Positions 6,766 to 14,439 of a DNA stretch of 38,228 bases are shown piece after piece (position 1 is the stretch's first letter; each line of letters starts with the position of its first letter). Below the pieces are notes generated by a model. It saw nothing but the letters and a program-made list of their open reading frames with translations. It did not search any database and had not been told where the DNA came from. The DNA is taken from contig CANHCT010000012.1 of the NCBI GenBank assembly GCA_947459175.1, positions 1-38,228 of the forward strand, written 5' to 3'. The stretch comes from Hymenobacteraceae bacterium. GTDB lineage: Bacteria; Bacteroidota; Bacteroidia; Cytophagales; Flexibacteraceae. The translations under genes and the position numbers were made by a program.

Positions 6766-7119
6766 TTACCAGTTTACACCTTCTTTGTTTTCTTCTTTGC
6801 CGGTTTTACTCCTTGCCCGTTGGCGTTTTTGTCTTTGCTGTTTTGCCAATGCCAGGGGACTTATCGTTTGTTTTACCTCAAAAGCATTCAGAACCGAAAG
6901 TTGATCCAATACCCTTAACACCTGTATCAGGGTGGCGAGCGTTACGGCTTCGCCCCGCTCCAGCAGGCTTAGGGTGGACCGACTGATTCCGGCTGCAGCT
7001 GCAAGCTGATCCTGGGTCTTATTTTGCTCCATTCGGTGGTGTCTGATAAATTCACCAATAAATTGGGCCAAAGCCCTGTCACTCATAGAAGGCATTGGCA
7101 TGAATGATCTATCGGTCAT
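6766..7119 (-). CDS. hipB: HipB-type helix-turn-helix antitoxin
   Basis: A 117-residue DNA-binding protein with an Xre/Cro helix-turn-helix at about 20-75 (IGEFIRHHRMEQNKTQDQLA, then GISRSTLSLLERGEAVTL). A strongly basic tail follows (KQQRQKRQRARSKTGKEENK, about 93-112). In HipBA systems HipB binds HipA and represses the operon. It is translationally joined to hipA. The upstream region (7120-7260) holds candidate operator repeats: AGTGTAtGaAT and AGTGTAaGcGAAT 20 bases apart, and GAATG..CATTC at 7193-7208. The E. coli operator pattern TATCC..GGATA is not seen. Confidence 0.9.
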   Translation of the reverse strand: MTDRSFMPMPSMSDRALAQFIGEFIRHHRMEQNKTQDQLAAAAGISRSTLSLLERGEAVTLATLIQVLRVLDQLSVLNAFEVKQTISPLALAKQQRQKRQRARSKTGKEENKEGVNW

Positions 7120-7445
7120 AAAATATGTTTTTTTAAATTAGTGTATGAATAATCATGCAAGTGTAAGCGAATTTTTTTAAAATAAAATTTGCGAATGACA
7201 TTTCATTCACTAAGCCAATATTTTGTAATTAATAAATAATTTATCATGCACAAATCCAACTTATGCCCGGCATTTTCCGCAGAATAAGCCGGATTCATAT
7301 TTAACGCTCGGGTTCCGGGCCTGCACAGCCGCAAGCAAACTCTCCGGCCAATGTTGCCATGTTGCTTTTTGAATCGGGAACATGCGCTTGCCCCGGCCGG
7401 CAAATTGAAGGCCATACAGGCGGCGAACTGCAGAAAATCAACAAT
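7120..7445. promoter_or_regulatory. hipBA upstream region with small repeats
   Basis: This is a 326-base AT-rich spacer without a convincing gene. It contains a direct repeat AGTGTA.G.GAAT (near 7140 and 7160), an inverted repeat GAATG-N6-CATTC (7193-7208) and the octamer ATCATGCA twice (near 7152 and 7242). A near-match -7 box TACACTTG lies at 7158-7165 on the minus strand. These are plausible HipB operators, by inference only. A minus-strand frame at 7203-7415 has no family features. Confidence 0.3.
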
Positions 7446-8120
7446 TTACAAAGGAAAGCGCAGACCAATGAAGGGCACATCCGAATAATTCACCCGTCGC
7501 TTTCCTGCATTGTTCACATACGGACTGTTGATATGGGAAATACCCAGTCGCAGTTCCGATAATTCACTCAGAGGAAAAAAAATGTAAAAATCCGAAATCA
7601 GATAGCCCTTGTCGAGACTGGGTCCGAGCAGCAGATTTTTGCCGGGTACAAAAAACTTCCCGTTTTTAATCAACTGGGTAAAATCCAAACCTAAGCCTGC
7701 CACATCAATATTCATTCCGATGCTGACTTTTTTGAAAAGGCGGGCTTCTGCAAAAAAAGCAAGATTGAAAAGGGAGAGGGAATTGATCCTTCCGGGATCC
7801 GGCAAACCGCTAAGTCCTGTGCCGGATGCGGCATTGCCATTGCCTTCCTGCAATTCCTCATCCGTAGGGCCGGCAAGGGCGAGAATTTGGGTAATGCGAA
7901 GTCCGGGGCCCAGACTTAGCCATTGGCTGCGGCCGAATTTGAATCCCTGATAGGCCGCAAAGGGTATGAAAAAATGGGATTTATTGACATTGAATGTCAT
8001 TTCGAATCTTCTGTTTTCTTTCCGCCATTTGGAAAACAAAGAGTCAGCCGAATGGCCCGCTGCCGAAACTGCCTGCAAAAAGAAAAGACACAAAAGAAGC
8101 AGTCTGCCGATTGTCATCAT
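7446..8120 (-). CDS. Predicted outer-membrane beta-barrel protein
   Basis: A 224-residue protein with a signal peptide (MMTIGRLLLLCLFFLQAVSA, cleavage near 20-23). It continues with alternating hydrophobic/polar strands such as SLGPGLRITQILALAG, LFNLAFFAEARLFKKVSIGMN and LSELRLGISH. The end GLRFPL is less clear as a barrel signal than a terminal Phe, but the periodicity suits an outer-membrane barrel. I cannot name a family. ATG 8117 is an alternative start one codon in. It is divergent from nadD and has the best-matching promoter in the window immediately upstream. Confidence 0.75.
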   Translation of the reverse strand: MMTIGRLLLLCLFFLQAVSAAGHSADSLFSKWRKENRRFEMTFNVNKSHFFIPFAAYQGFKFGRSQWLSLGPGLRITQILALAGPTDEELQEGNGNAASGTGLSGLPDPGRINSLSLFNLAFFAEARLFKKVSIGMNIDVAGLGLDFTQLIKNGKFFVPGKNLLLGPSLDKGYLISDFYIFFPLSELSELRLGISHINSPYVNNAGKRRVNYSDVPFIGLRFPL

Positions 8121-8124
8121 ACAT

Positions 8125-8156
8125 CAAAATTAGGTTGAATTACCATTCTGAACAAA
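8125..8156 (-). promoter_or_regulatory. Promoter TTTG-N20-TAATTTTG
   Basis: On the minus strand TTTG (8153-8156) and TAATTTTG (8125-8132) are spaced by 20 bases, a full match to the Bacteroidota -33/-7 pattern. The -7 box ends 4 bases before ATG 8120, implying a leaderless or nearly leaderless message. An inverted repeat ATTACC/GGTAAT (8139-8144 and 8158-8163) overlaps the -33 element and could be an operator. Confidence 0.6.
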
Positions 8157-8281
8157 CGGTAATTTCAGAAATTTTGTCTGCCGGACACAGCCGGTCTTCA
8201 TACCTTTCGCTTGGCAGGCAGTGCCGGCACTTCAAATCCTATTTTCTTTTCGGGCTGACGGATTTTCACTCTATTTGCGGC

Positions 8282-8872
8282 ATGAAAATCGGTCTGTTTT
8301 TCGGGACATTCAATCCCATCCACATCGGGCATTTGATTGTAGCCCAGGCCGCACTTTCGCAGGCCGGCCTGGATAAGGTTTGGTTTGTGATTTCGCCGAG
8401 CAGCCCGGACAAAGACTACAACAAACTCCTGCACGAATTCGACCGCTTTGACTTGGTGCGGGAGGCCATCCGCGACAACCCCAATTTCCGTGCGCTGGAT
8501 GTGGAATTTCATCTGCCCAAACCCTCTTATACCTACCAAACCATCCGCAAACTGAAGGCCGATTACCCTGAAAATGAGTTTTTTATCATTTTGGGTTCTG
8601 ACAATTACGAAAATCTGAATCGCTGGAAAAATGCCGGAGAACTGCGGCAGAATGTCCGCTTTGTGGTGTATCCCCGCTCCGAAAAATTTGAATCCGGACC
8701 GGGCGAAACAGGTGCAGTCTCCGATGATCAGTTGGTTCTCAGAATCAAAGCGCCTCTGCTGCAAATATCCGCCTCGGCCATCCGCGACCTCATCCGCGAA
8801 AACAAAAGCACACGCTACATGATTCCGGATGATGCCCGCAAGCTGATAGAGAAAAAAGGATTTTACCGCTAA
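8282..8872 (+). CDS. nadD: Nicotinate-nucleotide adenylyltransferase
   Basis: A 196-residue nucleotidyltransferase that joins nicotinate mononucleotide and ATP to deaminated NAD. The N-terminus has the family signature GTFNPIHIGH (8-17, HxGH motif). The middle contains FIILGSDNYENLNRW, and the C-terminal ISASAIRDLIREN is the ISxxxxR nucleotide-binding motif. The open frame extends upstream to 7994, but family length and the N-terminal motif require ATG 8282. It is transcribed alone and converges with the dihydropyrimidinase gene. Confidence 0.95.
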   Translation: MKIGLFFGTFNPIHIGHLIVAQAALSQAGLDKVWFVISPSSPDKDYNKLLHEFDRFDLVREAIRDNPNFRALDVEFHLPKPSYTYQTIRKLKADYPENEFFIILGSDNYENLNRWKNAGELRQNVRFVVYPRSEKFESGPGETGAVSDDQLVLRIKAPLLQISASAIRDLIRENKSTRYMIPDDARKLIEKKGFYR

Positions 8873-8883
8873 GGCCCTGTATT

Positions 8884-8902
8884 ACCCGGGCTGTCTCCGG
8901 GT
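8884..8902. terminator. Possible hairpin between convergent nadD and hydA
   Basis: ACCCGG (8884-8889) pairs with CCGGGT (8897-8902) in the 47-base gap between two convergent stops. No T-run follows on either strand, so termination is only a guess. Confidence 0.25.
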
Positions 8903-8919
8903 GACCTGCATAACGCAAT

Positions 8920-10299
8920 TTATTGCAATCCGGCCGGTTTTCTGTGCATGAATTTGCCGTAGCCCTTCTCCGTCAGGTCTTTGCCCTGGTCTACTACTAC
9001 TTTTCCCCGGAGGAGAACGGTTTTGACTTTGCCCGTCACTTCCACCCCTTCGTAGGCCGAATAGTCCACATTCATGTGGTGGGTTTTGGCAGAAAGGGTA
9101 TGTTTTTCGGCAGGATCAAAAATCACCACATCGGCATCGGAGCCCACGCCGATGGTGCCTTTTTTTGGAAACATACCAAAGATTTTGGCGGCATTGGTGC
9201 TGTTTACTTCTACAAATTTGTTGAGGTTGATTCTCCCTTTGGCTACACCCTCGCTGAAGAGCAACTCCATCCTGTGTTCGATGGCCGGGTGGCCGTTCGG
9301 GATTTTCGAGAAGTCGTCCTTGCCCATCAGTTTCTGCTCCCATTTAAAGGGGCAGTGGTCGGTGGCCACAATCTGGACCGTACCCTGCTGAATACCGGCC
9401 CAAAGGGCTTCGATGTCTTTCTTTTGCCGCAGCGGCGGACTCATCACCCATTTGGCGCCTTCAAAATCCTTTTCATACAGTGATGCATCGAGCATCAGGT
9501 ACTGGATGCAGGTTTCGGCATATACCTTTTTATTCTTTTTGGCCATATCCCGAACGGCATTGAGGGCACCTTCGCAGGTCATGTGCACGATGTAGCCCAG
9601 TGCACCGGTATAGTTGGCCAGAGAAGCAAAGCGCCCCGAAGCCTCAGCTTCTGTCACCTCGGGCTGGCTCAGATAGTGGTAAAGCGGAGACAATTTTCCT
9701 TCAGCCCGGTGTTTGGCTATGAGGTAATCGATCATATCGCCATTGGTAGCATGAACCGTTACCATGGCGCCATATCTTTTTACCTCTTCCATCAGACCAA
9801 TCATCTGCCTGTCGTCTATCATCAGGGCGCCTTTGTAGGCCATAAAGGTTTTGAAAGAGGTAATGCCTTCTTTTTCAACCATTTCGCCGATTTCCTTCCG
9901 GGTGTCGGGGTTGAAATCGGTCACCGCCATGTGGAAAGAATAGTCACCGCAGCAATTTCCGTCCGACCTTCCCCGCCATTCCTGCAGGGCATGTCGCAGC
10001 GATTTTCCCTGGGTTTGAAGGATGAAATCGATCACGGAGGTGGTGCCGCCAAACAAGGCAGCCCGTGTGCCGGTTTCGTAATTGTCGGAGGAAAAGGTTC
10101 CCATAAAGGGCATATCCAGATGCACATGCGGATCGATTCCGCCGGGAAAAACGAGTTTTCCTGAAGCATCAATTACTTGATCTGCCGTCACTTGCAGGTT
10201 TTTGCCGATGGCAGAGATGGTTTCGCCTTCAATGAAAATATCGCAAACAGAATCTTCGGAGGCCGTTACGACCCTGCCGTTTTTTATGAGAATGGACAT
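8920..10299 (-). CDS. hydA: Dihydropyrimidinase (D-hydantoinase family)
   Basis: A 459-residue amidohydrolase that opens dihydrouracil or dihydrothymine in pyrimidine degradation, or hydantoins. The binuclear metal site is complete: H58 and H60 (DPHVH), K150 in SFKTFMAYKG (to be carbamylated), H183 (VTVHATNGD), H239 (IVHMTC) and D314 (VATDHCPF). The longer frame adds 20 residues; ATG 10299 gives the canonical beginning MSILIKNGRV. No dihydropyrimidine dehydrogenase or beta-ureidopropionase gene is adjacent, so the physiological substrate is open. A TACTTTTG box lies about 58 bases upstream. Confidence 0.92.
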   Translation of the reverse strand: MSILIKNGRVVTASEDSVCDIFIEGETISAIGKNLQVTADQVIDASGKLVFPGGIDPHVHLDMPFMGTFSSDNYETGTRAALFGGTTSVIDFILQTQGKSLRHALQEWRGRSDGNCCGDYSFHMAVTDFNPDTRKEIGEMVEKEGITSFKTFMAYKGALMIDDRQMIGLMEEVKRYGAMVTVHATNGDMIDYLIAKHRAEGKLSPLYHYLSQPEVTEAEASGRFASLANYTGALGYIVHMTCEGALNAVRDMAKKNKKVYAETCIQYLMLDASLYEKDFEGAKWVMSPPLRQKKDIEALWAGIQQGTVQIVATDHCPFKWEQKLMGKDDFSKIPNGHPAIEHRMELLFSEGVAKGRINLNKFVEVNSTNAAKIFGMFPKKGTIGVGSDADVVIFDPAEKHTLSAKTHHMNVDYSAYEGVEVTGKVKTVLLRGKVVVDQGKDLTEKGYGKFMHRKPAGLQ

Positions 10300-10356
10300 G
10301 GAGCTAAATTGGTTTTGATAAACGATGAAGAGGAGGGCCCTTTCCGGGACAGAAAT

Positions 10357-10364
10357 CAAAAGTA
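10357..10364 (-). promoter_or_regulatory. Candidate -7 box TACTTTTG for hydA
   Basis: The minus strand reads TACTTTTG, a full TAnnTTTG match, giving a leader of about 50 bases to ATG 10299. No clear -33 TTTG is present. Confidence 0.4.
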
Positions 10365-10442
10365 ATGGGTTTCGGAAAAAATCTGTTTCTTTCTTCCATA
10401 AAATTTAAGTTTCTGCCTGCAGCCGGAATTCCTGCCGGCAGG

Positions 10443-10473
10443 TTGGTTGCCGATAATCAGTCCATTACCTTTG
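10443..10473 (+). promoter_or_regulatory. Promoter for prfA operon
   Basis: TTGG (10443-10446), 19 bases, then TACCTTTG (10466-10473). The -7 box matches fully and the -33 box closely. ATG 10490 follows 16 bases later, so the leader is about 10 bases. Confidence 0.5.
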
Positions 10474-10489
10474 CTACCCGATTCCGATT

Positions 10490-11563
10490 ATGCAAGATAA
10501 GTTTGAAGGGATAATTGACAGGTTTAAGGAGGTAGGCGAATGGCTGACTCAGCCCGATGCCATGGCCGACATGAAGCGTTTTTCGCAATTGTCCAAAGAA
10601 TACAAAGACCTTGAAAAGCTGGTGAATGCCTACAACGAATACCGGCAGGTGGAATCCAAAATCAACGGAGCAAAGGAAATTCTGGAAACCGAGAAAGACG
10701 AGGATTTCAGAGAAATGGCCAAAGCTGAGCTCGATGAACTGGTGCCCCTTTATGAAAAAATGGAAGCGCAACTGAAGGAAATGCTCATTCCGAAAGACCC
10801 CATGGACAGCCGGAATGTGATTCTGGAAATCAGAGGGGGAACAGGCGGAGACGAGGCGGCCATTTTTGCCGGTGACCTGTTTCGAATGTACCAGCGGTAT
10901 GCAGAAGGCATGGGCTGGAAATTTGATGTAATGGATTACAATGAAGGGACTTCCGGTGGCTACAAAGAGATTACGGCAGAAATTCAGGGAGAAGATGTGT
11001 ATGGCAAAATGAAATTCGAATCCGGGGTTCACCGGGTGCAGCGGGTTCCCGCCACCGAAACCCAGGGTCGGGTGCATACCTCCGCTGCCACGGTGGCAGT
11101 TTTGCCCGAGGCCGAAGAGGTTGACATTGACCTGAACCCCGGCGACATAGAACTTCAAACCTCCCGCTCCGGCGGCGCCGGCGGGCAAAATGTAAACAAG
11201 GTGGAAACCAAGGTACAACTTACCCACAAGCCCACCGGCATTGTGGTGGTGTGCCAGGTAGAGCGATCGCAGCTGGCCAACCGGGAACGGGCCATGCAGA
11301 TGCTGAGAACCAAACTCTACGAACTGGAGTGGGAAAAGAAAAATGCCGAAGTAACCCAGGCCCGGCGCAGCATGGTGGCCTCAGGTGACCGGTCTGAGAA
11401 AATCAGGACCTACAACTATCCCCAGGGCCGGGTAACAGACCACCGCATCGGCATGACGGTGTACAACCTCCCAACGGTAATGGACGGGCAGATTGGTGAC
11501 TTCATCGAGGCCCTGCGCATTGCCGAAAATGCTGAAAAACTCAAAGAAGGAACCGAAGCCTGA
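10490..11563 (+). CDS. prfA: Peptide chain release factor 1
   Basis: A 357-residue class I release factor. The stop-codon recognition tripeptide is PAT (187-189 in [12 protein letters not shown]), the RF1 type that reads UAA and UAG, not the SPF of RF2. The peptidyl-hydrolysis motif GGQ is at 231-233 in [14 protein letters not shown]. Length and termini match the family. Its TGA stop shares an A with the ATG of the next gene (TGATG), coupling the factor to an envelope lipoprotein gene. The gene ends with TGA, which RF1 itself does not read. Confidence 0.97.
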   Translation: MQDKFEGIIDRFKEVGEWLTQPDAMADMKRFSQLSKEYKDLEKLVNAYNEYRQVESKINGAKEILETEKDEDFREMAKAELDELVPLYEKMEAQLKEMLIPKDPMDSRNVILEIRGGTGGDEAAIFAGDLFRMYQRYAEGMGWKFDVMDYNEGTSGGYKEITAEIQGEDVYGKMKFESGVHRVQRVPATETQGRVHTSAATVAVLPEAEEVDIDLNPGDIELQTSRSGGAGGQNVNKVETKVQLTHKPTGIVVVCQVERSQLANRERAMQMLRTKLYELEWEKKNAEVTQARRSMVASGDRSEKIRTYNYPQGRVTDHRIGMTVYNLPTVMDGQIGDFIEALRIAENAEKLKEGTEA

Positions 11564-13101
11564 TGGGTAAATTCCAATTCATATCCAAATCGGTAAAGGC
11601 AGTGATGCCATTGACTATCAGGGTCTTTTTTGGATTCTTGCTCTCTTTATTGGCTTTCTGGTCCTGTAAAAACAATGCAGAAATGCTAGAACCCAATCCT
11701 TCGGGCGGACTGAGCTTTTCTACCGATACCCTCTTTTTCGATACCGTTTTCACCGAGCAAAAAACCATCACCTTCCGGCTCAGGATTTACAATTCCAACG
11801 AAAAGGGCATCAACATCAAATCGGCCTCTGTCAGCGGATTTGAAGGGTATTTTCCTTTCAGTTTTTATATCAACGGACGGTTTGGCCCCACCAGGGTGGA
11901 AAACATTTTTCTGGAGGGAAAAGACTCAGCCTATGTTTTGGTTTCAGCCCGACTGGATCCAAAGAATGAGAACCTGCCTTTCATCGTCAAAGATTCCATC
12001 ACCTTTGATATTGAGGGCCGGAGCGAAAAGCAAAATGTACTGCTGCTTGCCTACGGACAGGATGCCAACTATCTGAGAAACAAGGCTGTAGATTGCAATA
12101 CCACTTGGACCAAAAGCAGGCCTTACATCCTGGTAGACACCGTTTCGGTTGCCCCCGGCTGCACCCTCACAATTGAGGAAGGCACCAAAATCTATGGCTT
12201 CAATTCTGCCTTCTTTATTATCCGGGGTGTGCTGTTGATAGAGGGCGAGGCAGGCAAAGAAGTTGTCTTTCAGGGTACCCGTTTGGAAGATTACTACAGC
12301 ACCGTACCCGGGCAATGGGGCGGCATCCTCATCATGGACGGCGGATTGGCCGAAATCGCTTTTGCCAGTATAAAAAATTCCATCCGGGGCATTCAGGTCG
12401 GGCAGGTAGGTCCTCCTCAGGGCGGAACAACCAGTCCGGCTTTTCTTTTTTTGCGGAATTCCCGGATAGAAAACATCGTGGATTTTGGGATTTTGGCTGT
12501 AAAAAGTCAAGTCTGTGCCATGAACAATCATTTTGCCGATTGCGGTGAAAGTGGGTTTGCTGTATTGCAGGGAGGTCGCTGCGAGATGTGGCACAATACC
12601 TTCGGCCTGAGCGGCAACAATGCCTTTCAGCGGGAGGGAAAATTTCAGTTGGCGCTATCTGATAATTTTCCGGATGCCAACACACAAACCCTGTATACAG
12701 GAACTCTGGCAATAAGAGCTGTAAACAATTTGATTTTCGGGAGCCAGGAGGAGGAAATAGCCTTCGGGGAAAGGAAAGGTCCCAATCCCTTTGATATCCT
12801 ATTTTTTCACAATGCCATCCGAAGCAAAACCAACAGTTATTTTGTCACCTCAGACTTGCAAAAAGGCAATGTTCGTTTGGGTTCTGATTTTCGGTTTTTA
12901 AACCCGCTTCGCTATAATTTCGCACCCGATACCGGCGCATCGCAGGCCACGGTAAGCGGCGGGCTCCCGGTTGATAATGCCGTCTCGAACCTGGTAGGTC
13001 CGGTGGAGAACTTCCGGAGTTTGCTGGGTGTGGACATAACCGGCAGAACCCGAAACCTTCAAAGTCCTTTGATTGGAGCCTATGTCAGTCAAAAGAAATA
13101 A
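11563..13101 (+). CDS. Predicted lipoprotein with parallel beta-helix repeats
   Basis: A 512-residue exported protein. The N-terminal hydrophobic stretch VFFGFLLSLLAFWSC ends at Cys35, a plausible lipidation site though not a classical lipobox. An N-terminal beta-sandwich-like region (about 50-165, FSTDTLFFDTVFTEQKTITF) is followed by right-handed beta-helix-like turns from about 185 (LTIEEGTKIYG, GVLLIEGEAGKEVVFQG, WGGILIMDGG, LRNSRIENIVDFGIL, AMNNHFADCGESGF, MWHNTFGLSGNNAF). Such folds serve in polysaccharide binding, cleavage or surface adhesion; catalytic residues are not evident. The start overlaps the prfA stop by one base. An internal ATG (11605) would give a shorter signal sequence. 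Confidence 0.8.
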   Translation: MGKFQFISKSVKAVMPLTIRVFFGFLLSLLAFWSCKNNAEMLEPNPSGGLSFSTDTLFFDTVFTEQKTITFRLRIYNSNEKGINIKSASVSGFEGYFPFSFYINGRFGPTRVENIFLEGKDSAYVLVSARLDPKNENLPFIVKDSITFDIEGRSEKQNVLLLAYGQDANYLRNKAVDCNTTWTKSRPYILVDTVSVAPGCTLTIEEGTKIYGFNSAFFIIRGVLLIEGEAGKEVVFQGTRLEDYYSTVPGQWGGILIMDGGLAEIAFASIKNSIRGIQVGQVGPPQGGTTSPAFLFLRNSRIENIVDFGILAVKSQVCAMNNHFADCGESGFAVLQGGRCEMWHNTFGLSGNNAFQREGKFQLALSDNFPDANTQTLYTGTLAIRAVNNLIFGSQEEEIAFGERKGPNPFDILFFHNAIRSKTNSYFVTSDLQKGNVRLGSDFRFLNPLRYNFAPDTGASQATVSGGLPVDNAVSNLVGPVENFRSLLGVDITGRTRNLQSPLIGAYVSQKK

Positions 13102-13108
13102 TAAAGCC

Positions 13109-14206
13109 ATGAAAAACAGTTCCTTCCATATGTCCATCCTGTTTTGCCTGCTGAATGCTTCGGCAGGTTTGGTGCTTTCTTCCTGTGTCAGCCAAATGAA
13201 ATACAACCGCCTGAATACGGAGGTTTCCTCGCTCCGCAATGACCGCGACGAGGCCCTGAAGAAGGCAGAATTCACCAAGGTAGAAAGCACCAGACTGGAA
13301 AAAGAGAACAAGGCGCTTCAGGAAGAAAACGCCAAATTGAAACTGGACTCCGCCCAAAGCGGGGCCATGTACCGAAAAAATCGTGCCTTGCTCAACGATG
13401 TATTTGATAAGTACGAGCGCCTGGATAAAAGTTATAACGCCCTGCTCTCCAACTCATCCAACGAAAGAAGCTACACCGAAAAAGAAAACCAGCGAAAGGA
13501 AGCCGAGCTTCAGAAAAAAGAAAAAGAACTGACCGAGTTAAAAGCCCAATTGGCCAAACAACAGGCCGACCTGGATCAGAAAACGGAAGAAGCCGGCCGC
13601 CTTAATCAGGCTGTGGGCAGCAAGGACTCCAGGATAAAGGACATGGAAGCCAAACTTCAGGCTCAGGAAAAAATGCTGACGGATATCAAAGCCAAAATTA
13701 CGGCTGCTCTGCTGAGTATGAACAATTCCAACCTGCAGGTACAGGAACGGGATGGCCGTGTCTATGTGGTTTTGCCAAATCAAACTCTCTTTGCAGCAGG
13801 TAGTTATACCCTGCAGCCAACAGGAAAGGAAGCCATCAGGCGGGTAGCGCAGGTTCTCGTTCAAAATCCGGACCTGGATGTATCGGTTGAGGGTCACACC
13901 GACAACAGTCCGTTCAAGCCAAAGGCAGCGGCAAAACCGGTTAAAAAAGGAGCCAAAAAACCTGCCGCCGAAATCATGCCGGGCGGATTGAAAGACAACT
14001 GGGACTTAAGTTCCCTCCGGGCCTCCACCGTAGCCAGGGAGTTGTACCTTCGGGGGATATCCGGCAGCAGAATTTCTGCCACAGGCAAAGGGGAATTTTA
14101 TCCTCTCGACAATTCGCAAAGCGAGGAAGCCAAAATGCGTAACCGCCGGATCGAAATGGTGATTTCTCCGAATTTGTCCGATTTGTATCAGATGATCAGA
14201 AAGTAA
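13109..14206 (+). CDS. OmpA/MotB-domain lipoprotein with coiled coil
   Basis: A 365-residue peptidoglycan-anchoring envelope protein. A signal peptide ends in LVLSSC (Cys26 lipidated). A long charged coiled coil runs from about 35 to 205 (heptads rich in Glu, Lys and Leu). The C-terminal OmpA-like domain has FAAGSYTLQPTGKEAI, the peptidoglycan motif VEGHTDN, DNWDLSSLRA and MRNRRIEMVI. Between HTDN and DNWDLSS there is a Lys/Ala/Pro insertion (KAAAKPVKKGAKK) not usual for the family. The frame extends upstream, but ATG 13109 just past the stop of the preceding gene is preferred. It is the third gene of the prfA run, 7 bases after the beta-helix gene. Confidence 0.9.
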   Translation: MKNSSFHMSILFCLLNASAGLVLSSCVSQMKYNRLNTEVSSLRNDRDEALKKAEFTKVESTRLEKENKALQEENAKLKLDSAQSGAMYRKNRALLNDVFDKYERLDKSYNALLSNSSNERSYTEKENQRKEAELQKKEKELTELKAQLAKQQADLDQKTEEAGRLNQAVGSKDSRIKDMEAKLQAQEKMLTDIKAKITAALLSMNNSNLQVQERDGRVYVVLPNQTLFAAGSYTLQPTGKEAIRRVAQVLVQNPDLDVSVEGHTDNSPFKPKAAAKPVKKGAKKPAAEIMPGGLKDNWDLSSLRASTVARELYLRGISGSRISATGKGEFYPLDNSQSEEAKMRNRRIEMVISPNLSDLYQMIRK

Positions 14207-14213
14207 AAAGGCG

Positions 14214-14342
14214 AAACTCAAAAGGTTTTTAAGAATTCAGTTTTTAGTAGTCAGATTTAAGTGGATAAGGCAAATCAAAAGTAAAAAGTAAAAATTCAAA
14301 AGGATTTTCAGGTAGTCCGTTTTTAGTAGTCGGTTTTATGTG
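14214..14342. repeat. Imperfect direct repeat, two ~50-bp copies
   Basis: Copies at 14214-14263 and 14292-14342 share AAA.TCAAAAGG.TTTT followed by GTTTTTAGTAGTC.G.TTTA, 78 bases apart. They fill the 233-base gap between two convergent genes. Downstream are a palindrome TTCAATATTGAA and AT-rich sequence with repeated 'TTCAGG' words (14356-14434). The function is unknown. Confidence 0.6.
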
Positions 14343-14439
14343 TTAATGCGTTGAAATTCAGGAATTAAAAAAACTTTCAACTTTCAATATTGAACTTTTA
14401 ACTAAAATTCAGGGATCAGGAACAAGGATTCAGGCTTCT

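Noticed and set aside
5455-7119. Three-part or split HipBST system
   Set aside because: HipA is a single full-length protein with N-terminal and kinase subdomains together; no separate HipS gene is present.
7203-7415. 70-residue frame upstream of hipB
   Set aside because: It lies in the AT-rich hipBA regulatory region, shows no family features and lacks a good start context.
10490-11563. Release factor 2 with programmed frameshift
   Set aside because: The recognition motif is PAT (RF1 type) and the frame is uninterrupted.
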